A stretch of 36,699 nt of DNA, taken from the NCBI RefSeq assembly GCF_021538895.1, contig NZ_JADDRL010000093.1:1-36699 (forward strand). Reading direction: 5' to 3'. The notes under the pieces were generated by a model, which made no database searches, was not told the DNA's origin, and was given only the letters and a program-made list of their open reading frames with translations. Numbering within the stretch: position 1 is the stretch's first letter; every line of letters begins with the position of its first letter. The translations under genes and the position numbers were made by a program. Shown piece by piece: positions 23,865-31,214 of this stretch. The stretch comes from Streptomyces olivochromogenes. Lineage in GTDB: Bacteria > Actinomycetota > Actinomycetes > Streptomycetales > Streptomycetaceae.

Positions 23865-24309
23865 CGACCAGACCCCTGAGCACGAGGCACCGGCCCCGGC
23901 CGGCACCACGCCCGCGGACGCGCCCGGCACCGGGCTCGGCTGGCTGCTCGACGACCTCGTGGCCCGGACCGACCACGTCCGCCACGCCGTACTGCTCACC
24001 GCGGACGGACTCCCGCTGAGCTGCTCGGACGGCATGCGCCGGCGGGACATCGAGCACCTCGCCGCCGTCTGCTCCGGCTTCCACAGCCTGGCCCGCTCGG
24101 CGGGGGAGCGGTTCGACGCGGGGGAGGTGCGCCAGACGATGGTGATGCTGGAGGACGCGTACCTCTTCGTCACCCCGGCGGGCGACGGCAGCCGTCTGGC
24201 CGTGCTCAGCGAGGTGCAGACCGACGTCGGACAGCTCGCCCACGAGATGGCGCTGCTCGTCCGCCGCCTCGGCCGCCACCTGGACGCCGCCGCCCGCACG
24301 GCCGACTGA
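23845..24309 (+). CDS. cvnB: Conservon Roadblock/LC7 protein CvnB
   Basis: 154 residues from ATG 23845, with AAGGG at 23835-23839; ATG 23854 is an in-frame alternative. After a Pro/Ala-rich linker of about 35 residues comes a Roadblock/LC7 fold: LGWLLDDLVARTDHVRHAVL, LTADGLPLSCSDGM, and TMVMLEDAYLFVTPAG. Proteins of this fold bind small GTPases, in conservons the CvnD partner. It overlaps cvnA by 20 bp and is followed 7 bp later by cvnC. Confidence 0.9.
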   Translation: MPTMRGDDQTPEHEAPAPAGTTPADAPGTGLGWLLDDLVARTDHVRHAVLLTADGLPLSCSDGMRRRDIEHLAAVCSGFHSLARSAGERFDAGEVRQTMVMLEDAYLFVTPAGDGSRLAVLSEVQTDVGQLAHEMALLVRRLGRHLDAAARTAD

Positions 24310-24316
24310 CCCGGCT

Positions 24317-24697
24317 GTGTCCGACGACCACTGGTACGAGGACGAGACCGGGTCGATGGTGCGCCCGTACACCGTCACCCGGGGCCGCACCCGTCCCTCG
24401 GACCGCCACACCATCGACCTGATGTCGCGGGTCACCGCCCTGGAGGCCGACGCGGTACAGCCGGGTGTCGAACACGCCGGCGCCGCCCTCCTCGACCTGG
24501 TCCGCCGGGGCGCCCGCCCGGTCGTCGAGCTGGCCGCCGACGCCGACCTCCCGCTCACGGTCGTCCGCGTGCTGCTCGGCGACCTGGCCGAGGCCGGTCT
24601 CGTCCGCATCGACGAGCCCCGCCGGGTTTCGGCCACCGGCCCGTCCGCCGACCCGGAACTGCTGCGGGAGATCGTGGAGCGGCTCCGCGAGCTGTGA
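24317..24697 (+). CDS. cvnC: Conservon DUF742 protein CvnC
   Basis: 126 residues from GTG 24317. DUF742 family: the signature MVRPYTVTRGRTRP follows a short acidic start, and the rest is a winged-helix-like fold with HAGAALLDLVRRG, VVELAADADLPLTVVRVLLGDLAEAGLVR. Part of the CvnABCD complex in characterised conservons. Here no CvnD GTPase follows: the next gene is on the opposite strand 27 bp away. Confidence 0.9.
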   Translation: MSDDHWYEDETGSMVRPYTVTRGRTRPSDRHTIDLMSRVTALEADAVQPGVEHAGAALLDLVRRGARPVVELAADADLPLTVVRVLLGDLAEAGLVRIDEPRRVSATGPSADPELLREIVERLREL

Positions 24698-24724
24698 GCC
24701 GCTCCGGGAGCCCTGGGGCCTGCC

Positions 24725-25267
24725 CTAGAGCTTCGGCTCCCACGGCACGACCGTGTAGTCGCCCGTGCCCCGCTTCACCTTCTCGAACGGTGCCGACCCC
24801 ACGCACTTGGGCAGGTCCGGGGTGTCCACCGGGCTGCCGACCGAGGCCCAGCTGTAGCCCAGCCGGTCGTGCCGGCCGAGGTCGTGGACCGTGATGCCGA
24901 CCCGCTTGCCCTTGGCCCCGGGCAGGTCCGAGGCCGTGATCACCCCGGACACGACGGCCACCTTCCCGCCCGTGACCAGGCAGTCCACCCGGGCCCTGGC
25001 CCACGCCCCCTTGCCGTGCAGGTAGTGGCTCCACTCGAAGGTGCCGGTGGCCTTGAGGGGGTTGTCGTGGTGCGCGGCGGCGAGGTGCGCGTCGAAGGAG
25101 AACGTGATGTCGTCCCCGGCCGAGCGGTACAGCTTCGCGGTGCCGGTGAGCGCCGCGGCCTCCCGTTGCGCGTGCCCGCCCTGGCCCGAGGCCACGGCCG
25201 ATCCCGCCGCCCCGGCGGTGATCAGCAGGGCGCAGGCCATGGCGGCGATCTTGGTACGGCTGTGCAT
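24725..25267 (-). CDS. Small secreted protein of unknown function
   Basis: 180 residues from the ATG read at 25267, with AAGGA about 6 nt upstream on the minus strand; an in-frame GTG further out gives a poorer signal peptide. Residues 1 to about 28 are a Sec signal peptide (MHSRTKIAAMACALLITAG, cleavage near AVAS). The mature part has LTGTAKLYRSAGDDITFSFD, TGTFEWSHYLHGK, and two cysteines (VDCLVT and PKCVG) that could form a disulfide. I recognise it only as a streptomycete family often labelled repetin without evidence. It converges on cvnC. Confidence 0.8.
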   Translation of the reverse strand: MHSRTKIAAMACALLITAGAAGSAVASGQGGHAQREAAALTGTAKLYRSAGDDITFSFDAHLAAAHHDNPLKATGTFEWSHYLHGKGAWARARVDCLVTGGKVAVVSGVITASDLPGAKGKRVGITVHDLGRHDRLGYSWASVGSPVDTPDLPKCVGSAPFEKVKRGTGDYTVVPWEPKL

Positions 25268-25433
25268 GACGGTCCTTTCCACAGGTCGGACGCATGATCT
25301 GGACGGTCATCACTCTCCCGGCGCCCGGCCCCCGGCACATCGCGCCGCGGACGTCACCCGGCCTCCGCCGCCCGGCGGGCCGAACCGCCTGTGACCTGCG
25401 CCTCAGGGATGACCGGGGGTCCGCCGCGCGGCG

Positions 25434-25493
25434 CGCAACGAATCGCCGTCCGGCCCGTGGTGCACGCAACGAACCGCTCACCGGCGCGCAACG
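25434..25493 (+). promoter_or_regulatory. Three-site CGCAA operator array upstream of davAB
   Basis: CGCAA at 25434, 25465 and 25487 (spacings 31 and 22 bp). Order: GCAACGAAT (25435-25443), N7, CGGCCCG (25451-25457), N6, ACGCAACGA (25464-25472), N13, GCGCAA (25486-25491). Same as the permease array at 18953. The remaining part of the 25268-25573 gap holds the promoter of the secreted-protein gene and no other gene. Confidence 0.7.
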
Positions 25494-25501
25494 GCTCCTT
25501 C

Positions 25502-25531
25502 TTGTCCGGCCGAGGCCGCCGACCGTACCTT
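25502..25531 (+). promoter_or_regulatory. Candidate promoter of the davAB-like operon
   Basis: TTGTCC (25502-25507), 18-bp spacer, TACCTT (25526-25531). The -35 and -10 start 15 and 39 bp after the start of the third CGCAA, identical to the permease promoter. Confidence 0.55.
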
Positions 25532-25573
25532 CTAACTGGCCCCCAAACCCCTCCGTACCGGTGAGGAACACGC

Positions 25574-26362
25574 ATGCGCACCGCCCTGCTCCAGAGCTCC
25601 GGCCGCCCCGGCTCCACCGTCGAGAACCTCAAGGTCCTCGACGAGGCCGCGGGCCGCGCCGCCGCCGCGGGCGCAGCGCTGATCTCCACGCCGGAGATGT
25701 TCCTCACCGGGTACGCGATCGGCGACGACATCGGCCGCCTGGCCGAGACCGCCGACGGCGACTCGGCCGACGCGATCGCCGAGCTCGCCTCCCGGCACGG
25801 CCTGGCCGTCGCCTACGGCTACCCGGAGCGCGACGGCGACACGGTGTACAACTCCGTCCAGCTGATCTCCGCGGACGGCACCCGCCTCGCGAACTACCGC
25901 AAGACCCACCTCTTCGGCTGCTTCGAGCGCGACCACTTCACCCCGGGCGACCAGCCGGTCGTCCAGGCCGAGCTGAACGGCCTGACCGTCGGCCTGATGA
26001 TCTGCTACGACGTCGAGTTCCCGGAGAACGTCCGCGCCCACGCGCTGGCCGGCACCGACCTCCTCGTCGTCCCGACGGCCCAGATGCATCCGTTCCAGTT
26101 CGTCGCCGAGTCCCTCGTCCCGGTGCGGGCCTGGGAGAACCAGATGTACGTGGCGTACGTCAACCGGGTCGGTCCGGAGGGCGAGTTCGAGTTCGTCGGA
26201 CTGTCCGTCCTCGCCGGTCCCGACGGAGTCGCCCGCACCCGGGCCGGCCGCGGTGAAGAGCTCGTCCTCGCCGACGTCGACCCGGCCTTCCTGGCCGCCT
26301 CCCGCGAGGCGAACCCGTATCTGCAGGACCGCCGCCCCGGCCTCTACGGGTCGCTCGTCTGA
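25574..26362 (+). CDS. davA: Carbon-nitrogen hydrolase, DavA-like omega-amidase
   Basis: 262 residues. Nitrilase superfamily amidase with the full catalytic triad: Glu41 in PEMFLTGY, Lys110 in NYRKTHLFG and Cys144 in MICYDVEFPE. The segments YGYPER and YNSVQLIS match the 5-aminovaleramidase (DavA) / 4-guanidinobutyramide amidase group as I remember it. Predicted reaction: hydrolysis of the amide made by the next gene to an acid and ammonia. ATG 25574 has GAGGA upstream. The gap to the monooxygenase is 71 bp, on the same strand, and both appear to be read from the 25502 promoter. Exact substrate (lysine- or arginine-derived) is inferred. Confidence 0.85.
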   Translation: MRTALLQSSGRPGSTVENLKVLDEAAGRAAAAGAALISTPEMFLTGYAIGDDIGRLAETADGDSADAIAELASRHGLAVAYGYPERDGDTVYNSVQLISADGTRLANYRKTHLFGCFERDHFTPGDQPVVQAELNGLTVGLMICYDVEFPENVRAHALAGTDLLVVPTAQMHPFQFVAESLVPVRAWENQMYVAYVNRVGPEGEFEFVGLSVLAGPDGVARTRAGRGEELVLADVDPAFLAASREANPYLQDRRPGLYGSLV

Positions 26363-26433
26363 ACCTCCCGATCCCCCCGAACCTCCCCCTGGAACTTCCC
26401 CCGAGTTCTTCCCGCGCAAGGAGTCCGTACCCC

Positions 26434-28131
26434 ATGACGTCCACGGTGCCCAACGCCGTCCAGCACGCCGACGAGCAGCAGCCGCCGATCACCATGTTCG
26501 GCCCGGACTTCCCGTACGCGTACGACGACTTCCTCGCCCACCCGGCGGGCCTCGGCCAGATCCCCGCGACCGAGCACGGCGCCGAGGTCGCGATCATCGG
26601 CGGCGGCCTGTCCGGCATCGTGGCCGCCTACGAGCTGATGAAGATGGGCTTCAAGCCCGTCGTCTACGAGGCCGACCAGCTCGGTGGCCGGCTGCGCACC
26701 GTCGGCTTCGAGGGCTGCGACGAGTCGCTCAACTGCGAGCTGGGCGCGATGCGCTTCCCGCCGTCCTCCACCGCTCTGCAGCACTACATCGACATGGTGG
26801 GCCTGGAGACCAGGCCCTTCCCGAACCCGCTGGCCGAGGCCACCCCGTCCACCGTCGTGGACCTCAAGGGCGAGTCGCACTACGCCGAGACGATCGACGA
26901 CCTGCCGCAGGTCTACCGTGACGTCGCCGAGGCCTGGAACAAGTGCCTGGACGAGGGCGCCGACTTCTCCGACATGAACCGCGCCATGCGCGAGCGCGAC
27001 GTGCCGCGCATCCGCGAGATCTGGGCGAAGCTCGTCGAGAAGCTCGACAACCAGACCTTCTACGGCTTCCTCTGCGACTCCGAGGCCTTCAAGTCCTTCC
27101 GGCACCGCGAGATCTTCGGCCAGGTCGGCTTCGGCACCGGCGGCTGGGACACCGACTTCCCGAACTCCATCCTGGAGATCCTGCGCGTCGTCTACACCGA
27201 GGCCGACGACTACCACCGCGGCATCGTCGGCGGCTCCCAGCAGCTGCCGGAGCGCCTGTGGGAGCGCGAGCCGCAGAAGATCGTGCACTGGGCCCACGGG
27301 ACCTCCCTGAAGTCCCTGCACGAGAACGGCGAGCCCCGCCCGGCCGTCACCCGGCTGCACCGCACCGCGGGCAACCAGATCACGGTGACCGACGCCAACG
27401 GCGACATCCGCACCTTCAAGGCGGCCGTCTTCACCGCCCAGTCCTGGATGCTGCTGTCCAAGATCGCCTGCGACGACTCGCTCTTCCCGATCGACCACTG
27501 GACGGCCATCGAGCGGACCCACTACATGGAGTCCAGCAAGCTCTTCGTCCCGGTGGACCGGCCGTTCTGGCTGGACAAGGACGAGGAGACGGGCCGGGAC
27601 GTCATGTCGATGACGCTCACCGACCGCATGACCCGCGGCACCTACCTGCTGGACGACGGCCCGGACAAGCCCGCCGTCATCTGCCTCTCCTACACCTGGT
27701 GCGACGACAGCCTGAAGTGGCTGCCGCTGTCCGCGAACGAGCGGATGGAGGTCATGCTGAAGTCGCTCGGCGAGATCTACCCGAAGGTCGACATCCGGAA
27801 GCACATCATCGGCAACCCGGTGACGGTCTCCTGGGAGAACGAGCCCTACTTCATGGGCGCGTTCAAGGCCAACCTGCCCGGCCACTACCGCTACCAGCGC
27901 CGCCTGTTCACGCACTTCATGCAGGACCGGCTGCCCGAGGACAAGCGGGGCATCTTCCTCGCCGGTGACGACATCTCCTGGACGGCCGGCTGGGCCGAGG
28001 GCGCGATCCAGACCGCGCTGAACGCGGTCTGGGGCGTCATGCACCACTTCGGTGGCGAGACCGACGCGACCAACCCCGGGCCCGGCGACGTCTACGACGA
28101 GATCGCGCCGGTGGAACTGCCCGAGGACTGA
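26434..28131 (+). CDS. davB: Flavin monooxygenase, L-lysine/L-arginine 2-monooxygenase (DavB-like)
   Basis: 565 residues, the length of lysine 2-monooxygenase. Oxidatively decarboxylates an amino acid to its amide. FAD Rossmann motif VAIIGGGLSGIVAAYEL (from about 52) and YEADQLGGRLRT (about 77-88). The N-terminal TMFGPDFPYAYDDFLAHPAG, the block FGQVGFGTGGWDTDFPNS and the C-terminal FAD segment GIFLAGDDISWTAGWAEGA closely resemble Pseudomonas DavB from memory. Arginine 2-monooxygenase was classically described in Streptomyces griseus. With DavA and a CAT permease under the same operator type, Arg or Lys is the likely substrate; Trp is less likely. ATG 26434 has AAGGAG at 26418-26423. Confidence 0.88.
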   Translation: MTSTVPNAVQHADEQQPPITMFGPDFPYAYDDFLAHPAGLGQIPATEHGAEVAIIGGGLSGIVAAYELMKMGFKPVVYEADQLGGRLRTVGFEGCDESLNCELGAMRFPPSSTALQHYIDMVGLETRPFPNPLAEATPSTVVDLKGESHYAETIDDLPQVYRDVAEAWNKCLDEGADFSDMNRAMRERDVPRIREIWAKLVEKLDNQTFYGFLCDSEAFKSFRHREIFGQVGFGTGGWDTDFPNSILEILRVVYTEADDYHRGIVGGSQQLPERLWEREPQKIVHWAHGTSLKSLHENGEPRPAVTRLHRTAGNQITVTDANGDIRTFKAAVFTAQSWMLLSKIACDDSLFPIDHWTAIERTHYMESSKLFVPVDRPFWLDKDEETGRDVMSMTLTDRMTRGTYLLDDGPDKPAVICLSYTWCDDSLKWLPLSANERMEVMLKSLGEIYPKVDIRKHIIGNPVTVSWENEPYFMGAFKANLPGHYRYQRRLFTHFMQDRLPEDKRGIFLAGDDISWTAGWAEGAIQTALNAVWGVMHHFGGETDATNPGPGDVYDEIAPVELPED

Positions 28132-28164
28132 TCGCGAACGTGCGACGACGGCGCGGCCGGCGGG

Positions 28165-29094
28165 TCAGACTCCCGCCGCCCGCGCCTTCTCGTACACCTC
28201 GGCGGCGACGTCCTTGAGCTCCTGGGCGTCCTGCGGGGTGCCCTGGAGATCCAGGAAGATCTCCTCCAGACCGACGGCCGCGTGCGCGACCAGGTCCTCC
28301 ACGATCTGATCCGCGTCGCCCTGGAACGGCTGACGGCCGTCACCCTCGTACCGCTTGGCCGAGTACGTGGCGTTGACCCGCAGGACCGACTGGATCGGCT
28401 CCTTGCGCCCGCGTTCGGCGGCCAGGTCCTGCAGCGCGGCCCACTGGGCGGCGAGCTGCTCGACGCCCATGCCCACCGGAAGCCAGCCGTCGGCGTGGTC
28501 GACGAGCCGGGTCAGCGCCTTCTTGTTGCTCGCCGCCAGCAGGATGGGGATCGGCCGGGCGGGCTTGGGTCCGACCACGGCCGACTCGATCTTGGTGAGG
28601 CGGCCGTCGTAGCGCACCGGGTCGGGGCCCCACACCGCGCGGCAGACCTCCACGATCTCGTCGAGCACCTTGCCGCGCTCCGCGATCGGCCGGATGCCCG
28701 CGGCCGCGTACTCGTCCAGCGACCAGCCCGTACCGAAGCCGGCGATCACCCGGCCGCCGCTCGCCGCGTCCAGCGTGGCCAGGGACTTGGCCAGCTGGAA
28801 CGGCTGGTGCAGCGGCGCCACCAGCACGCTCGAACCCAGCCGGACCCGCTCGGTCACCGCGGCGGCCAGCGTCAGCGTGACCAGCGGCTCGGCCACGCCG
28901 CGGTACGAGTCGGGCCAGGGGAGTCCCTCGACGCCGTACAGCCCCTGCGTGGCCGGCTCGGGGAACAGCGCCCGTTCGAAGACCCACAGACTGTCGTAGC
29001 CGATCCGTTCGGCGGCGCGTGCCACGTCGGGCACGTCCTTGCCGATGGCGTACTGGCGCATCTGGGGAAGACTCAGGCCGAGCCTGGTGGCCAT
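28165..29094 (-). CDS. LLM-class F420-dependent oxidoreductase
   Basis: 309 residues. Luciferase-like monooxygenase barrel: LGLSLPQM, ERIGYDSLWVFERA, LVTLTLAAAVTERVRLGSSV, RVIAGFGTGWSLDEYAAAGI, and RPIPILLAASNKKAL, where the small-residue bulge typical of cofactor binding is seen. Actinobacterial members of this subgroup use F420 rather than FMN. Substrate unknown. It converges on davB with a 33-bp gap. The start is the ATG read at 29094. Oxidoreductase class is secure; cofactor is from family knowledge. Confidence 0.87.
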   Translation of the reverse strand: MATRLGLSLPQMRQYAIGKDVPDVARAAERIGYDSLWVFERALFPEPATQGLYGVEGLPWPDSYRGVAEPLVTLTLAAAVTERVRLGSSVLVAPLHQPFQLAKSLATLDAASGGRVIAGFGTGWSLDEYAAAGIRPIAERGKVLDEIVEVCRAVWGPDPVRYDGRLTKIESAVVGPKPARPIPILLAASNKKALTRLVDHADGWLPVGMGVEQLAAQWAALQDLAAERGRKEPIQSVLRVNATYSAKRYEGDGRQPFQGDADQIVEDLVAHAAVGLEEIFLDLQGTPQDAQELKDVAAEVYEKARAAGV

Positions 29095-29182
29095 ACCGGT
29101 GCTCCTTCGAGGTCGGGTGCCTGTCGTTCAACGTACAGCTATCTCAAGGGAGTTACGGGGCAGGGCGCGCCCGGTGGCCGGA

Positions 29183-29869
29183 TCAGTACGGCAGTGGCGT
29201 GAGAAGCATGCGTCCCGCGAACCCCACGGCCGCGTCCAGGCGCTCGGTGAACTCCTCGGCGACGTCCTCGAACCGGCGCAGCGCCCACAGCGCCCGCGCG
29301 GCCGACCAGGTGGCGTCCCGGGCGCGCTCCAGGCTCCACGAGCCGAGCAGATGGGTGAGCGGGTCGGCGATCTGCAACAGGTCGGGTCCGGGCATCAGAT
29401 CCTCGCGGATGCGCTCCTCCAGCGATACGAGGAGTTCGCCCACGCGGTCGAACTCGTCCTCCAGCTCGGCGGGTTCGCAGCGGAGCGTACGGCAGGCGTC
29501 CACGACGGCGAGCGCCAGGTCGTGGCCGATGTGCGCGTTGATGCCCGCGAGCGCGAACTGCAGCGGACGTACGCCGGGATGGCGGCGCAGCTGGAACAGC
29601 GGCCGCCAGCAGGCCGGCGGACGGCGGTCGTCCGCCACCGCGTCGACAGCGTCGAGATACCGCTGCGCGAACCGTACGTCCAGGGCGGTCGCGGCCCGGG
29701 AGTCCGGGAACTGCCCGGCGTCCAGCCGCCGTTCGACCTCCTCGGTGACGGCCAGGTAGACGCGGTTGAACACCGCGACCCCGTCCCCCGCGGGCAGGGA
29801 CTCGTCGAGGGCGCGCATCCGGGCGACGACCGTGTCGACGGACGGGGAGAAGTGTTCCAACTGCGCCAT
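29183..29869 (-). CDS. DUF5995-family protein
   Basis: 228 residues, all-helical by appearance. Conserved-looking segments are GDGVAVFNRVYLAVTEEV, LDVRFAQRYLDAV, PACWRPLFQLRRHPGV and LQFALAGINAHIGHDLALAV, the last with two histidines and an Asp that could bind metal. I recall this pattern as DUF5995, common in Streptomyces and without assigned function. No signal peptide. The start ATG is read at 29869 without a clear SD. It is divergent from the GH6 gene. Confidence 0.7.
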   Translation of the reverse strand: MAQLEHFSPSVDTVVARMRALDESLPAGDGVAVFNRVYLAVTEEVERRLDAGQFPDSRAATALDVRFAQRYLDAVDAVADDRRPPACWRPLFQLRRHPGVRPLQFALAGINAHIGHDLALAVVDACRTLRCEPAELEDEFDRVGELLVSLEERIREDLMPGPDLLQIADPLTHLLGSWSLERARDATWSAARALWALRRFEDVAEEFTERLDAAVGFAGRMLLTPLPY

Positions 29870-29930
29870 GGGGGAAGGGTCCCAGCCCTAGGCTGACCGG
29901 CGTGCCGACGGGCCCGACGCTTCCCCGGAA

Positions 29931-29946
29931 CGGGGGAACGCCCCCG
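29931..29946 (+). promoter_or_regulatory. GC hairpin in the GH6 leader
   Basis: CGGGGG (29931-29936) pairs with CCCCCG (29941-29946) around AACG, ending 24 bp before the chosen GH6 start. It could affect mRNA stability or translation. It also argues that the upstream frame is leader and not protein. Confidence 0.4.
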
Positions 29947-29970
29947 TCGCGCGGGAGGGGGAACAGCAGC

Positions 29971-31167
29971 GTGTCAGGCTTACGGGCCCGGCGCCTGGCG
30001 GCACGCAGGGCCGAGTGCAGGCGCGCCGTGCGGCGACATGCCATGGCCGTGGCGGCCTCGGTCGTGGTCGCCGTCGGCACCGCGACCGGGATGCTCTCGG
30101 CCCTCGACGGCGGACGCGGCTCCGACGAGGCCGGGCCCGCGGTCACGCGCTCGCCGAGCCCGGTGCCGCTGCCCGCCGTACCGTCCGCGCCCGTGACGAC
30201 CAAGGCGTCCGTCTCCGCGACCCCGTCGCCCTCACCGGCACGGACGCGGAGCCCCACCGCCGCCCCGACCCGCACCGAGAGGAAGCAGCGGACCGCCCCC
30301 GTGACCACGCTCCTGTACCGCCATCCCGACTCCCAGGTCCTCGACTGGGTCCGCTCGCACCCCGACGACCCGCGCGCCGCGCTCATCGGGTCCCGCATCG
30401 CCGACCGGCCGGCGGCGGTCTGGTTCGCCGACCACACCCCGGACACCATCGCCGCGCGGGTGCGCGCGGTGGCCTCGGGGGCGGCCGCGCAGGGCCGGGT
30501 GCCGGTGCTGGTCGCGTACGCGATCCCGTACCGCGACTGCGGCGGCGCCTCGCAGGGCGGCGCGCCCGATCTCGGCGCGTACGACGCGTGGATCGACGCC
30601 TTCGCCCAGGGGCTGGGCTCCGGCGAGGTCGTCGTCGTCCTGGAGCCGGACTCGATCGCCCAGTCGGACTGCCTCCCGGCCGCCGACCGCGCCGAGCGGT
30701 TCGCCTCGCTGGCCCGCGCGGGCCGGGTCCTGAAGGCCGCCGACCCCAGGGCGCGGGTCTACTACGACGCGGGCCACTCCGGCTGGAACCCCGCCGCGCA
30801 GCAGGCGGACCTGCTGCGCGAGGCGGGCGCCGCCTCGCCGGACTCCTCCGACGGCGTCTTCAGCAACGTCTCCAACTTCCACACCACGTCCGACGAGATC
30901 GCCTACGACCGCGAGGTCCTCGACGCCCTCGGCGGCCCGCCGGGCCTCGGCGCGGTGATCGACACCAGCCGCAACGGCAACGGCGCCCCTCCCGACGGCC
31001 GGTGGTGCGACCCGGCCGGCCGCAGGATCGGCCGCGCCCCGACCCTCCACACCGGCGAGGCCCGCATCGACGCCTACCTGTGGGTGAAGCTCCCGGGCGA
31101 GTCGGACGGCTGCAAGGGCGCCCCCGGCACGTTCACCCCGTCCTACGCCTACGAACTCGCCCGCTGA
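29971..31167 (+). CDS. Secreted or membrane-anchored glycoside hydrolase family 6 (cellulase)
   Basis: 398 residues from GTG 29971, supported by the purine-rich GGGAGGGGGAA just upstream; GTG 29902 is open but adds non-protein-like sequence. A basic N-terminus (RARRLAARRAECRRAVRRH) precedes a hydrophobic segment (about 26-44), then a Ser/Pro/Thr linker to about 110. The GH6 domain shows YAIPYRDC with Asp189, VVLEPDSIAQSDC with catalytic acid Asp227, YYDAGHSGW, VIDTSRNGNG, WCDP and LWVKLPGESDGC. GH6 enzymes invert and cut beta-1,4-glucan. No cellulose-binding module is visible. Codon 4 is TTA (29980-29982), read only by the bldA tRNA, so expression should depend on development. Confidence 0.92.
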   Translation: MSGLRARRLAARRAECRRAVRRHAMAVAASVVVAVGTATGMLSALDGGRGSDEAGPAVTRSPSPVPLPAVPSAPVTTKASVSATPSPSPARTRSPTAAPTRTERKQRTAPVTTLLYRHPDSQVLDWVRSHPDDPRAALIGSRIADRPAAVWFADHTPDTIAARVRAVASGAAAQGRVPVLVAYAIPYRDCGGASQGGAPDLGAYDAWIDAFAQGLGSGEVVVVLEPDSIAQSDCLPAADRAERFASLARAGRVLKAADPRARVYYDAGHSGWNPAAQQADLLREAGAASPDSSDGVFSNVSNFHTTSDEIAYDREVLDALGGPPGLGAVIDTSRNGNGAPPDGRWCDPAGRRIGRAPTLHTGEARIDAYLWVKLPGESDGCKGAPGTFTPSYAYELAR

Positions 31168-31186
31168 CGGCCGCCTGCCGCCTGCT

Positions 31187-31214
31187 GCTTGCTGCTTGCC
31201 GCTTGCCGCTTGCC
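31187..31214. repeat. Four heptanucleotide tandem repeats (GCTTGCY)
   Basis: GCTTGCT at 31187 then GCTTGCC at 31194, 31201 and 31208. The array fills most of the 46-bp gap between two converging genes and touches the permease stop codon (31214-31216). Confidence 0.85.

Noticed and set aside
25574..28131. Auxin (IAA) synthesis through indole-3-acetamide
   Set aside because: Possible for an oxidase-amidase pair, but the segments match the lysine/arginine 2-monooxygenase group better and the co-regulated permease is of the cationic type.
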